Shown here piece by piece: positions 24,301 through 36,777 of a DNA stretch of 64,000 nt. The position numbers and the translations under genes are program-made. Positions within the stretch are counted from its first letter, which is position 1; every line of letters begins with the position of its first letter. The notes beneath the pieces were generated by a model that saw only the letters and a list, made by a program, of their open reading frames with translations, searched no databases and had not been told where the DNA came from. Source of the stretch: Anthopleura xanthogrammica (Eukaryota > Cnidaria > Anthozoa > Actiniaria > Actiniidae); contig OZ025208.1 of the NCBI GenBank assembly GCA_964019055.1, positions 14,266,097 to 14,330,096 on the forward strand. The letters run 5' to 3'.

Positions 24301-27300
24301 TCGTCGACTCAATGGACAACTCTAACAACTAACAACTCTAGTAATAAAATGTGATGCCAAGTCCAGGATCCTGAAATATGTACCACTAAGCAGTTGGCCA
24401 TAGTTGTTTCTGGCGCGGTTTTTTCTTGACAATCATATCAGTAGATCGTTGGATTTGTGTCATAAGTGATCTTCGTGGTCATAGTATCGGGGGATCATCA
24501 AAATGTTTTGATTCTTTGATAGTATCAATAATGCCTTTTTCCCGGTGGTGCACAGACGAAAAATATTGAAAAGGAAATGCATTTATTTATGATAGTTTCG
24601 TTGTTTCTTTTTTCATCTTTTTTCTTAAATTTTGCCTTTCGTTCGCTTGTTCTTAGGATCCTTTTTTCAATTAATTTTTGGGATCCTTTCTTTCCCAATA
24701 TTTTAGAACACTTCAGAGTTTCATTCGTCCTTTCAGTCATTTCTCTACGTTTTTTTTTGTTTTTTTTTCAATTTATTAGTGGCCAACTATACTATTAGAA
24801 ACTATACAGTGACAATGAGTTAGTGACAAAGGTATATTGGGAATCTATGGCATTAGAACAGTGGACCCACAGTTTATCGATGCGCACGCGACGAGGACTG
24901 TATTTCTTGCGCGCGCGCTGTTTCCTCTCATGTTTGCGACTAGATTGATAAGTTAGCGAGGAATTAATGTCGGTCCAGTTCTGGACCAGATTGACTGAAT
25001 GTGAAATCAACAGAGATTGGGCTATCTGTGGTACATATGGCATTGCTAAGAAGTAAACATAAAGCTATGTACAGATGTCAGAACTGTAAGAATTCCTGAG
25101 AGGCACGGTCCGCCTCCAGGGAAGTAACAAGACCAAAACCATTGGGGGGTGGGGGCTAGGTCAAAATTATTGTGGGTGTTCTATTCTAAAACACCCTATA
25201 TATTAATAACAGACCTAAAAGTTTCAGAGTTCACTCAGTACTGTACATCCGAAATTATTCGGGAGCCCCTCCCCCTGCTAGCTACGGCCCTGGCCTCTCA
25301 CCGCCGTGGTAAGGCAGGTGGTGATCGACTCGATCCGTAAGAGCCTAGGCCGCTCAAGTTTCAATCTTCCCCGATCCCAACAAGGAACGCCTGCAATCTT
25401 TAGCACTTTCCCCACATTTTTACCAAAGGTAGCCCAAGATTTTATTTGTCAGTCATGTCCGACCGGAGTACGTCAGGCCAAGTTTCAAAATTCTAGTAAA
25501 ACGCGCAGAATATCAACTGAATAGGATACATTTCCTCCGATTGACTGAAATATTTTTTATAAAAGTAGATTTTGAAATATGTTTCTGTAAAAATCATTTA
25601 GCCTACTTGGCGCGCTTTTGGGGGTCCGTAGGTTATAGATATTGTGACAGACAGACAAACTTGGACCTTGGACTTGCGCATGCTGTAATATTACTGCGTT
25701 TTTACATGGACCGCACTTCCGAATGTTAACAATGACAAGGTACCGTATTTGGACAAGCAGGTAAAGATTCCTTGACAGAACCCACGTATTCGCCTCAACA
25801 ACACTTAAAATGTCAATCAATCCGCAATCGATCGATGATAAACAAAATTGCATCATGTCAAACTCATTCATTGCGAAATCATGATAGTTCTTATATTTAT
25901 TTTGGTAAAAGTGGTCGTTAATGTTTCTATGATATCAATATTTAAAAACTTTGCATCCATCCCATCCACTGAAGTCCGACACCACTATATTTAGCCGGAC
26001 TCTTTGTACTCCAATGCTGTACCGACCCGGCTGTGATCAATCACGTCATAACCGCCATGTTGGTTAAATTCAGAAGATATTTACTTTATTTCTTTTGTTA
26101 TACCTACCGCCATGGCGACCATGCCGATGTCTGTAAGTTATTTGGACTCGGCTCTTGAAAACGATTATACTTTTTCAAACTTTTTTTTTTTTTTTGCTAA
26201 CTCCAGTTTCAGTCGAGTCTTTGGCGAGTTGTTAAGGTTAGTCTTGTCCGTCAGTGCTGATAATAATAGTGTTGATGTATAAGAGCATGAGTCATATGCT
26301 AACTCTTCATGTGATCAGCAGCTTCCGAAGTGACCTTTAATCTCCAGTTCAAACATGTTGCAATAATGCGGTATTAATATAAAGTTCCTTATTCTGTTCG
26401 CGTTTCGTCAAGACTTGATCTCAGTTAAGATTTTCATTTGATCATGTCATTCTGGATTAGAATTGTAACTATTCTGGTGTTCTTAATACAAAAATAGCAA
26501 GAATATTTCAAACTCTCAGATAAATAAAGATCGTGTTACTAGTTTCCTGCTTCAACAATCTTTTCCAAAACAAATTGTCAGAGGGCATACAGCCAAAAGG
26601 CTTCATTCCCCCGCTAGATAAAGCCAAGAAAATTTATTTTGGGATAACTCTACACTCCAAGAGAATGGTAATTTTTAGCTTGAATATTTGGTGATGGGTG
26701 ATAGACTGAAGTGTTAGAACTACCCACCCCTCCCCTACAGGTTTCAGATCAGAGATCAGAGAATTTTAAAACAGGGAGTTGTCTGAACACAGACATTCCA
26801 CTGTCAAAATCACCGATATTCTACGAAGTTATGGCTAAAGTAGTGTAAACAATTCATGATATTTTTATTTCTACTATTCGATATTATACGAATGTGTTAC
26901 TTCAAATTCCTTTAGTGACCAGCCGACGTGTTGTGACTTGCAACAAACGATTTCGTTTTAAAAATGAAATCCAAATCCATACCGCAAAATATAAACTATT
27001 GTTTCAAAAAAATCTTTCGTAAACTGTAGTGAAAAAGGACTCGATTTACAGAATATTCAAAAGTAGCTTGTGGTAGCGACAATACTGAATTGAATTTGCT
27101 TATAAACCACATAATCCTTGATCAATATTGATTCTGTGTAGCGGCGTCATCGATCGAGTGTGATAGATCTAGTCATTCGCTTTTAGTGTTGCCTCATTGT
27201 GTTCTGTAACAAAAGCAATTTCGAAATGGTGTTATCAAGAACAAGAAGCGTGACTTAAGAGAAAACCAACAACAATATCATATATTTCCCGGGTATTTCT

Positions 27301-28170
27301 TCACTTTTGCGATAACTAGTTTTGTTATTCACTTTCCGGTTGTGGGTTAAGTGTCGTATCAATGCCAAAATCTTATTGAAAGCCATTCGCTGAGTCACAC
27401 ACAACGCTGCCAAGAATTCATTATTTTTTTGGGCTGCCTGTGGTACATATACGCCCGATTTCCTGCTTAAGGCTTTGTCTTGCAAGCTGAAAGCGCTTTA
27501 GACGCCACCATATTTAGAAATACAAAATTTTAAATGAAGATATGAATGGGATAAAGTTTAGACTCGACTCTTGAAGCGATGCCATGTTTCGCCACCTCAC
27601 CCACCGTACCCTGGGTAAAATGCGTTTTCCTAGCTCCCAGCTTCAAATCAAGATACGTATAGATATGTTAAAACATGAAATATTTAAATGTTGTTTTGGT
27701 TCGTAATAACCTAAGCCGATATATTGGCAAGTCAATCTAATTTGAATAGGCGAGCTAATACGTGTTAGACTTGCTTATAATAACAGAAAGTATTTACAGA
27801 CTTTGCTCGGATTTTATGACGCTGGCTCCTTTCGAGTGAATCAGGAAACGATGAAAAACCAAAGGCGAGCGAAGACGTTTTATAATGGCATTCTTGTCGT
27901 GATTAAATACCGATGAAGCTCTGTTATAGTGCTCTGAATAATTTTCAGGTGACCTCACTTAACGTGATGTCGAGAGCTATTCGGGATCAATTTTGCCTCG
28001 GGTGTTTATTAGTTCTATATTGCTGTTCATGGTTGAGCAGTAGATTTTTGTAAACCTTCCCCTCCGGTCCTAACTTGGAACATGTCGAAAACACACTATT
28101 CGATCATTTCACCACCTTCCCTACCGTTGTTTTTTCCCAGAAGTCAAGGAAACAGCAAATAAATAGGATT
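24301..28170. other. Intergenic, JUN to mucin-like gene
   Basis: About 3.9 kb of mostly AT-rich sequence. One spot resembles a first exon: ATGGCGACCATGCCGATGTC, then a strong donor (gtaagt) at about 26130, preceded by CACGTCA at 26044. I found no downstream exon to join to it. Nothing else is supportable. Confidence 0.4.
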
Positions 28171-28179
28171 TTTGAGAGA

Positions 28180-28208
28180 TGACGCAATGGCGTCAATGCG
28201 ATCACGTG
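28180..28208 (+). promoter_or_regulatory. Candidate promoter elements of the mucin-like gene
   Basis: TGACGCAAT (28180-28188) resembles a C/EBP-ATF composite site and is followed by GGCGTCAAT and an E-box CACGTG (28203-28208). They lie 30-60 bases ahead of a plausible non-coding first exon. Assigned by motif and position only. Confidence 0.3.
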
Positions 28209-28239
28209 CCAAGCACGAGGCAGGGCTGCCAGTCAAATA

Positions 28240-28370
28240 GGAGCAGCGGATTCGTGGAAAGACCTCTTTGAGTTTACTGGATCTACAAGACAGTTCGTGT
28301 GGGTGCGCCTTTAGAAACAGCTACAAGACTAACATTCCCTTGAATCGGGTAAAATTTATAAAGTAAAGGT
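28240..28370 (+). other. Candidate 5' non-coding exon of the mucin-like gene
   Basis: Ends at a strong donor (aaag/GTAAGTG at 28370). The first coding exon begins one base after its acceptor (tattcag/ATG at 30408), so a separate upstream leader exon must exist. This is the best candidate, with a 2-kb intron between. No ATG-initiated frame of note. Confidence 0.35.
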
Positions 28371-30407
28371 AAGTGAACTACACAGTTATTGCTTCAGCTA
28401 CTTGGTGAATGTATATGTTCGGAGATTTGATCGTTCTATTCAGAATAACATTGCATTTTACTGGGTTATTTTAATTATGAAATCGACACACCTTGGATAG
28501 TGATCCGCCATCATTGCTGCGTTTCAACAAAGGCTGTACTCGAAAGAAAGGGGAAGATCTTCCTTATAATGATTCGTAACTTCAATTCAACTGAACTGTT
28601 AAACCTATTCGTACCACTCAATGAAACACAAGGGGATTTAAAATCGTTTTGGCCATGCTCGAACGAGCCACAGCCCACATAAGTATTGATCTGTAAAACC
28701 TTCGAGTTTCTTCGCAAATTCAATCGAATGACTGTTGGTTAAAGAATAAGGATGCTGTAGCCGTGATTTTTTCTGTTGTATATCGTCGAATGACTCCAAA
28801 ACATATCTGTGTTAAGAGCTCTTCAACGCTTCGTATCGTTCCTTCCTCTCCATGCTTTGTGAGCACATACAATGTCGTGAAATCAGTTTGTTCGAACAAC
28901 CGTTCAATTCTATAATACCAATACAATGCTTAAAACGGATTTCGTAGACACTGAACCCCATGCGTTCTTTACATGAAACCAATTTTCACCGCTTAAGCTT
29001 TGCGGATTTTCAATTTTCTTGCTACGCCACGGTAAACAGAAAGAGCGGTTGATTATGGTTTAGAATAATTAGTCCTGCGAGGGCCAGCGCTAGAACGGAA
29101 CACGTTAAATAAGACGGTTCGAAGGGGTATTTTTGACAACTCGTTTATGCTAAACAACTGTTGAGATATTTCTGGCTAAAATTTAGGAAATTTTACTTAA
29201 ATTTCCAGTAATTTTGGCGCTTTAATCATTAGTATTCCATTTTGGTTTGTTTGCTTAAGTTTTGGCGCTCAGCAGAAAGCAGTTTCGTTTAAATCATTTC
29301 GAAATATCTGAATCGATCAGAGAGTTTGAACGGCTTTCTTTATCAAAGTCCTTCAGTAAACGCCCAGTATTATCCAATTTCATGCTTATCATACTACCGC
29401 CATTTACAACTATTCAAAACTCTTAGAATATTTCTTGCAATTCAAGATAATTTTCGTTTCAATAGACCTATTGATCTCCCAAGAGAAAGCTATAATTGCA
29501 ACGTTACTATTGTTACAAATTTCGCTTCGAGTTAATGAATGCCATGAAAGAAAATCGAAAGGCGCACGCCGTGATAAGAATTGACTGGTAACGTGTTCAC
29601 GACTGAATAGTTGGATTACGCAGCGTTAGGAACAGAGCCCGATTTTCCCATCGCTTCTAAATTTACGGATCACAAGTTTTGAATTCGCTTTTAATCCTAA
29701 ATTTGAATAGTTCTTCTATCCAAGCCGACGTTTTCGTTTGGAATAAAGCACGATTTCTTGCAGACAATGAAATCAATTAAATATGGTCTCGGATTTGAAG
29801 TCAACGGACAAGCATTGATTCCGATTGGATGTCGCCGGGAGTAAAGGCGTCCCATTGTTTGGCCGTGACGTCTGTTACTTGCCATGTGTAAAATTATCAT
29901 TACAGTGTCCCGCTTTGAAACAAAGACTGTTACGATATACCGGGAAAAAAACTGTCGTGCCTCATTTCGTCGATAATATATTTAACTGTCACGAAAATAA
30001 TGGTAATACCGTATCTAATAAACAAGCGTTTAACTCCTGGCGCGTAATTAGGAAAATATACCTTGATGTGGTATGCAACGGCAAAGAAAATATAAGTATT
30101 AAGATACACATTGGGATTAGTTTGTCATAACGCGATCTTGAATAATTTAATTTTTTTTTAAATATTCAAATTTTATCTGATTTTCCGTATAAGTAATTTT
30201 GAGCATTATTTTTTTGTTTTAAAGTAAAAAGTTTTAAGGTGTAAAATCTTCAAAATATTGTAGTTTAGTGTATTGTCACAAAATCAGAAACTACTACTAT
30301 TGATGTATGGTATAAAGTCAAATACAGTAAGATTAAAAAAATTGCATTTAATTCTTAAGAAATTCAAAATAAAAATAATATTAATCAATACTTGCATTTA
30401 TATTCAG

Positions 30408-33400
30408 ATGGAAAAAATTGTACTCTTTGCCTTTGTTGTTCTTGCTGCAAGTAAGTGATGTCAGTTATTGTTGTGGTGTATTTCTTGTTTGCATGAACAA
30501 AAAAAAACCATCTGGAAAGATTCTCCTCACTCCCAGCTTTACAACATACAACATCACTGCTAGATTGTGTATATTAATTTGTGTTTAAACATGTTTCTAA
30601 AAGATCGAAATATAAAAAATTTCATATACTTGACTCCTGGCTGCAATTTCAAGATATTTATGTTTCTAAAGCTTTTTTATTATATTCAAAAATTGTAGTC
30701 AGAATTCATACAAACTTAAAGATTTTCTAGTATGCAGTTCAGACATTTTGATCCTGCAACTAGGGCCTTCATCAGCCCAAGCTGCATTTGAACCAAGCTG
30801 CATTTAAAACAAGCAGTGTACACCCCCTGAATTCATAAGTATTCATCAGTGGTATCTCTATTAAGTTCTTAAGTTTGCTTTAATCAAAATAAACTTTCAA
30901 TTGTTCAATCCCAAAAATTGGCAAAGAAGCAATTTTAAAGCAGAAGCCTCAAAACAAATTTGAGTCAGATGCTATCACTGTTGTATTGAACCCAAACACA
31001 GTGTGATCAAGTAAGCAGTCAATAAAGGTTCTTAACAATAGAAATTTCCAACTTGGCTTGTATTTTAGTGTCTGCATGCATCCTCTGACTAGGGATTCGT
31101 TTTGCAGTAAATATGGGGAGCAAATTTGGGGCTAGAATTAGTGTCCACTTAATAAAGGGTGACTGCTTACTAGGGGTTTGCTAATAGAGATACCACTGTA
31201 TTGGTATTACAAGCATTCCTAAGATAGTCAAATGACAAAGACATGGTGGCCATGTTGGTTGTATTTACAATGGGTGCTAATGAGAAATCTTTTGTCAAAC
31301 ACCACCAACATGGCTGTGGTGACATAACATGCAATCGAAGAATATGCATATATGGAATTAGCAGATAATCATTTCAGGCCTGCCTGTTATAAATAACTTG
31401 TGGACCATGCCTCTAAAATTAGCTTTAAAGAACCTATTTACTTCAAAATTTGTAACTTGGAAAAAAAAATTTTCTAATATGTTCTAATGATGTGTTTTCT
31501 TTTTTTTCCAGTTTTGATGGTTCATGGTACCACTAATATTACCTCTACTCCTCCTCCAAGTATGGACCTTTCTCAAAATTCTTTTATCTTGCATATCTAA
31601 TTTGGGCTTGAAATGATCCCCAGTCATGATGATTGGCCAAATTAGTGTCAGCTCAGTTACATCTCATTTCTGGCTCAACATCACTGGTCAAAATGACCGG
31701 CAAGGCAAAGATTTGACCAGACAAGTTGCAATTATGGCCCAACATTATATGATGACCAGCCATTATTTGAAGCCCTAATTAACTTAAATAGTTTGAACTG
31801 TAAATTTTTGGTGATGCTGCCTAAATTTAGTTAACCACTCCAGGGCGCAAAATAACGGCCAGTCAGTGGTCAATGGCTGGCCAAATTTGGTACTGGACCA
31901 GTCAAATATGGTTTTGAACGGACATGTTGACTGGTCATATTTGATAAAATATCATATGCCGGATATCTTGACTGGAGTATGACTGGCTGTTATTTTGAGC
32001 CCTAGCTGCACTCTAGTTTTTTAATGATTGATACAAGATTGTTTTTTGAAAATGGGAATGTAGCCTCTGATATGCATAAACCTAACATGCTATATTCCAG
32101 TTCTTCCCCATTTTATACTCTTAAATATAGACTGTCATGAATTCAATGATAGCTACCACTTCATTATCATAATTTTTTTAAATTCATATCTTAATAAAGC
32201 ACTAAGTACATTACAATTACAGATTAGAATGATATCAACAAAGTTAAAAAGTTTGAGGTAGAAAACTCTTGAGAAGTTATGAAAATTTTAAAATGTGAAA
32301 AAAAAGGCTATAGTCAGTTGCCTGTTGACTGCATGAACACATAAGAATCTGTGTAATTTTGATTCCAAAAAACTTCACTGGAATTCTATTTATAGAAATA
32401 AAACTTTCCAAAAATACATTTATCTGCTAGCCTGCTCTTACTGTTGATGGTGGATAATTTGTAAAATTAGGTTTTATTTCTGTTTATTGATGTGTATTCA
32501 GCCTATTGATGTGGAATTTCTTTCATAGGCGGGTCACCAGCAACAACAGGGAATGATACTATGAAGACAACAGGACCAATGAATACTAATGTAACAGCAA
32601 CTCCTACAGGTGGGTGTTCTTAAAAAATGATCAGTTTTTTCCTTTTCCGAAACATCTGAAAAATGGCATTTATCAATGGCATCCATTGTTGATTTTTGTT
32701 ATTTATAACTTATTGCGATTTTGATGCGCCAATACGGGTTTATGTGGGCGGCTAGTTGGGAGAAAATATATTCCGCATTGGCCGTAGTTGGAGAATCGCG
32801 ATACTAAATGTTATTTATGGATAAAAAATTATTAGCATGTGGATAAACACTCTTGCAATAGTAAATGCAAATTGGATTATGAGAAAATGTAGTACATTTT
32901 TTCATTTAGATGATTTTTTTTATTATTATATTTAAATCATAGAGTACATATATTGTTGTAACAGAAAAACTATACCGTACTAGCTATTAATTTATTTGGA
33001 ATGGATCTTATCTGCCAGGTACATCTGAATCGGCTACAACAGCAGCTGGTAAGAATCATGTCTTTACTATGTGTGGATGATAATGTAGGCCACTTTCATG
33101 TGCCGTCAAAACAGCTCAATTTAGAGACAAAACAAAAGAATTTCAATCCCTTGGGAATTGGAATGTATTGTTTTGTCCTCCAAATTGTGCTGCATTTAGA
33201 CATGCTGCAAGGGGTCTATAGGTATATAAACAACATGCAATACATGGACAAAACGACAACTTCAGTCGTTCCAAACTAAATCTGAGAAGCATAGTAGGCA
33301 AATTTCACATTTTTAGATTCTTGGTTTATTGATTTTGTTTTTTTTGGGGGGGGGGTTCAGCAAGTTTAGCCCCACACTTTTTAGTTCCTGTGGCTTCAAG

Positions 33401-34241
33401 GGTTGGCTCTTTTTCCATTGGATTGCAATTGGAATTTGAAGTAGATTTTTGAGGAGATGGGGAAACCAGAGAACCTGGAGAAAAATCATCAAAGCACAAG
33501 GGAGAACCAACTCTACTCACACATGACACCAAGTCTAGGAATCAAACTCTGGTCACCTTGGTGACTGCACCAGCCATTTACCCATTATGTGATAAGCAGG
33601 ACATCATTTTACACCCCTGAAGAATTAATTTTATGACAGAAAAGAAACCACCACCATTTCAATGCTGAAATATTTTCACTTCTTTTTTAGTTGCCGCTTT
33701 CCAGCCATTGGCCATCTTCGTTCTTGCATGTGCCTTCCTCGGGTAAGTTGTTTGAAAATGAATTGAGAGTGTAACTGTGTATTTATTGTGTCAACAATCT
33801 AAATTTATCTCATTGCTGGTCTCAAATTGAGAACATTGATCAAGTGTGTGCCATGAAATATCTCCCAATAGACCTTTTAACCTTGGGTGTAATCTTTTTC
33901 CATTTAAGACCACGTGTCATTCTCTCTAGAGTAAGATTCTTTGTTTGAGACAAATCCATATTCATGTGTTTTCTCATTCCCAACCGTTAAACAAAGAAAT
34001 GATACTCTAGGGAATGACATTTGGTCTGAAATGGGAAAACATTACGCCCGAGGTGTAAAAGGGTCTCGTTTTGAGCCTTTGAGTTTATCAAGAAAATGAG
34101 GGCATATAACTGGCTGCAGAGAATTATAAGACCATTTTATCAGTTCCCTGTGGTGGTCACTCACGGCTTACCAGAGATTTCACTGAATAGGCGATTAACA
34201 ATTAACCAATTTTGGTCTGTCTTTTCAGATTGATGCACTAA
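30408..34241 (+). CDS. Small mucin-like, probably GPI-anchored surface glycoprotein
   Basis: Six coding exons: 30408-30450, 31512-31559, 32529-32609, 33019-33048, 33691-33742, 34229-34241 (TAA). All splice sites are GT-AG and phases agree (four phase 1, then phase 2). They encode 88 residues. Residues 1-19 form a signal peptide (MEKIVLFAFVVLAA). Residues 20-67 are Thr/Ser/Pro/Gly-rich with several N-glycosylation sequons (NIT, NDT, NVT). Residues about 70-88 are hydrophobic with no charged tail, as in GPI-anchor signals. The layout recalls short vertebrate sialomucins such as CD24 and CD52, but no homology is claimed. It would sit on the outer cell surface. The gene is easily missed because no exon exceeds 81 coding bases. 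A single-pass membrane protein with a very short tail is the alternative. Confidence 0.7.
32704..32802 (-). repeat. Dispersed hairpin repeat, copy 2
   Basis: Reverse complement of 14281-14405 with a shortened end; CGCCAATACGGG and GCGGCTAGTTGGGAG are shared. It lies in the intron after exon 32529-32609. Confidence 0.6.
33090..33245. mobile_element. MITE family 2, copy 2
   Basis: CAGCTCAATTTAGAGACAAA and the inverted partner (TTTTGTCCTCCAAATTGTGC) match the element at 17330-17480 in reverse orientation. It starts about 40 bases after the donor at 33048. Confidence 0.55.
33338..33580 (-). mobile_element. tRNA-derived SINE, minus orientation
   Basis: On the minus strand a head with CACCAAGGTGACCAGAGTTT and a B-box-like AGTTTGATTCC is followed by CTTGTGCTTTGATGATTTTT and GGTTCTCTGGTTTCCCC. 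Close to the element at 6545-6730. Confidence 0.6.
33872..34068. mobile_element. MITE family 3, about 197 bp palindrome
   Basis: GACCTTTTAACCTTGGGTGT at the left is mirrored by ACGCCCGAGGTGTAAAAGGG at the right; the inner arms (GACCACGTGTCATTCTC / GGGAATGACATTTGGTC) also pair. Diverged relatives lie at 7650-7700 and 55840-55990. Confidence 0.65.
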
Positions 34242-34579
34242 ATGCAATAGTGCCAAGAAGCTTCCCATCACAGTTACACAAGTGGTGCTATACAGTAGCT
34301 TTGCTATCATAATTGTAATGCAGTGAATAGTTTATTTTCCACTCCTGTCTGTAAAAATCACGGGAATGTGTCTTGCTATGACTTTGTGTGTTTTGTTCCA
34401 AATGCCAGAATTTCTTTTTAGTTAACGTGTCAAGATGAGTTTTTAAATACAGATATAAGTAATGTAGTTTTAGATCTCTTATTCATGGATTTGTCTTTTT
34501 ATTTACATAATCATATGCAGTGCTAGTGCTGTGCTGTTAGATTAAATTTTTACCTCTCTGTAATCAATGGTGTTATTAT

Positions 34580-34585
34580 AATAAA
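34580..34585 (+). terminator. Poly(A) signal of the mucin-like gene
   Basis: AATAAA about 340 bases after the stop codon at 34241, in AT-rich sequence. Sensible spacing for a 3' UTR. Confidence 0.5.
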
Positions 34586-35716
34586 GTCTTAAAAGTTTCT
34601 TACATAAGTTGTAGGAATTGCACTTTATATTGACCTATATAACTGTCAATCAATACAGTTCGATTTTTACCCTTAAAAATAATCTTAGGGTGAAATCACT
34701 AAACCCGTGAAATAGATAATAGCCTAATACACATTAGTAGACCCTGATTACATTGTTTACTTTTGTGTCTATTTGACTATTATACCTTGACAAGCTATCT
34801 TTATTTTACGGGCTTATCTCTAAATGCACCAACTGTGTCTTCTGAACTTATTAGACTTCCAGACTAAACAGCTCAAGCGTACCCTCTAGAATCCATTACT
34901 GATTTCATTATTCAAATATTGAGTTCATTATTCACTCTAATTTGCCATTAATGAAACAGAATGCTCAGTCCTAACTTCAAAATAAATTAACTTCTTGAAT
35001 TTTAATTGGATTCCTCAACGATTGCAATCCCGAGGTAGAAAAACTCTTCAGAAAGGCCGCTATGAGGTATACTTGGTTGTCCACTTTGAACTTAAACTGT
35101 GCGTTGAATGGAGCCAAGGGGGTATGCTTGAGCCGTTGTGACATGTTAAATGTTATTTTGAATCTTTCACATAACAAGTCACTTGCTTTGATAGTACGGC
35201 ACACAGATCAGACTTTGCTTTTTTTTCCTTACAATTCTTTGGTCATATATTTTTCAGTCCTATCAATGTATATATTTACTTCTCGAATAGGAAAAGCCTT
35301 CTACTTAGTCCATGACACAAAGTTGTATTTCGTAAACCCCCGCGGGAAAAAGAGAAAATACTACTTTTAATATACTAGAAAAGGCTGTTGGTTTTTAGCA
35401 AGTGCGGGGTGGAGTTTAGGGATAAAAATGACGATGCTCTTAAAATTCTTTAGAAAAGAAAGTGTTTGATAACTTTCAGTGTATGATACACTGATCGGTG
35501 AATTTTTGTTTGGAATTATGATGTATCAAATCGGTATCTGTAGTGGCTCAACTTAAACCAGGACAACGCCCAAACTCTTTCTTTTAGGGCTTAAATTTGT
35601 TTCATTCGACGATCATACCCGCCCTTTTTATACTCTAGTACCTACCCCACCCCCGGCTGTTTTTTGACATGGGACGCCATGACTGGATTAACAAAAGATT
35701 TGTTGTTGCTTTTCAG

Positions 35717-35801
35717 CTCAGTCTTCGCAATCGTTATCGTCATTCTCTTGACTTTGCCGAATCAAAACATAACGAGAAAGGATGAAGGTAAACCCGACTG
35801 A
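35717..35801 (+). other. Candidate alternative last exon giving a membrane tail
   Basis: After a good acceptor (tgcttttcag), the segment reads from the phase-2 donor at 33742 as a hydrophobic stretch (SVFAIVIVILLTLP), then a charged tail (NITRKDE) and a TGA at 35799. Splicing here instead of 34229 would replace the GPI-like end with a transmembrane segment and cytosolic tail. An AATAAA follows at 36052. It could equally be an unrelated exon; no transcript evidence. Confidence 0.35.
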
Positions 35802-36659
35802 CTAATGATATACGACATCAGGGACCGCGGAGGCGAGGGGGGAGGCTTATGAGTTATGAGTTGCCTAAAGATGTAACATGACTTAATTGCCCCTCAAAAA
35901 CGCTGTACTGGAAATCGCATTTGCGAGAGCCTCAATCTCAAAATTTTCAGAGAGTGGTTCCGCGGCCCTTGAGCCTTATAAACAAAAACATTGCATAATA
36001 TACGCCCATCAAGTTGAGCTTGGTCAACTAATTATAATGAAGTAACTTACGAATAAAGAAACCTCTCGAAGGCATACTGTAAAAAAAGGCCAAAAGCTTA
36101 CTGTACATGTAAGGCTTATATATACAGCCACTTGTTTTACAGCGCACGAAGCGGTTCTGTTTCATAGTCGATAAAAATAATATTTTGAAGTGATTAATGT
36201 GCAGGAGGTTACGATCGCCACACGGCAATAGGGGACAGGTAGCAGGGACAGGAGGAGAAACATCAGTAATTAGTTTCCAGGGACTGGTCATAAAGTAAGA
36301 TGGGCTGTCTATAAAATCGTACAATTAGTGGTGGGCCATTTACATGGAAACTGGGGAAGACTCATCAATTTCTTGTTTTATAATGGGCCAGCAGAAAAAA
36401 TGCTGCTTCAAATTCAATCCCCCGATCCAACCCCCCCTCCCCTCTTTACTTTACGACCAGGCCTTCATGAAACATACCTGGCCTGTTTCAAGGACTACGT
36501 CTTATCCCAAACCACCACTTGAATTTTAATTCATCAGGAAGCGGGAACAAAATGATTCGAGCTGCAGCATGCCGGATAGAACGAGGGGAACGAAGGGGAG
36601 GGAGGAGGGCTTCATTCCAATGCTACTATGTCGTTAAGGCACAGTTTAAAGGTTGAGCT

Positions 36660-36750
36660 TCACATGAGCCGAACACATTGAAAAATAATCGATAATAAGG
36701 CGGTCTTTTTTGATGTCATTAGGTTCGGCTCATGAGAAGCTCGACGTTTG
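36660..36750. mobile_element. MITE family 4 (GTGCCGAA hairpin), copy 1
   Basis: GAGCTTCACATGAGCCGAAC is mirrored by GTTCGGCTCATGAGAAGCTC about 60 bases later. Related hairpins lie at 53690-53795 and 61690-61806. It ends about 30 bases from the lectin stop codon. Confidence 0.6.
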
Positions 36751-36777
36751 AACTTAGCTTTAGCGTAGTTTTCTCAA

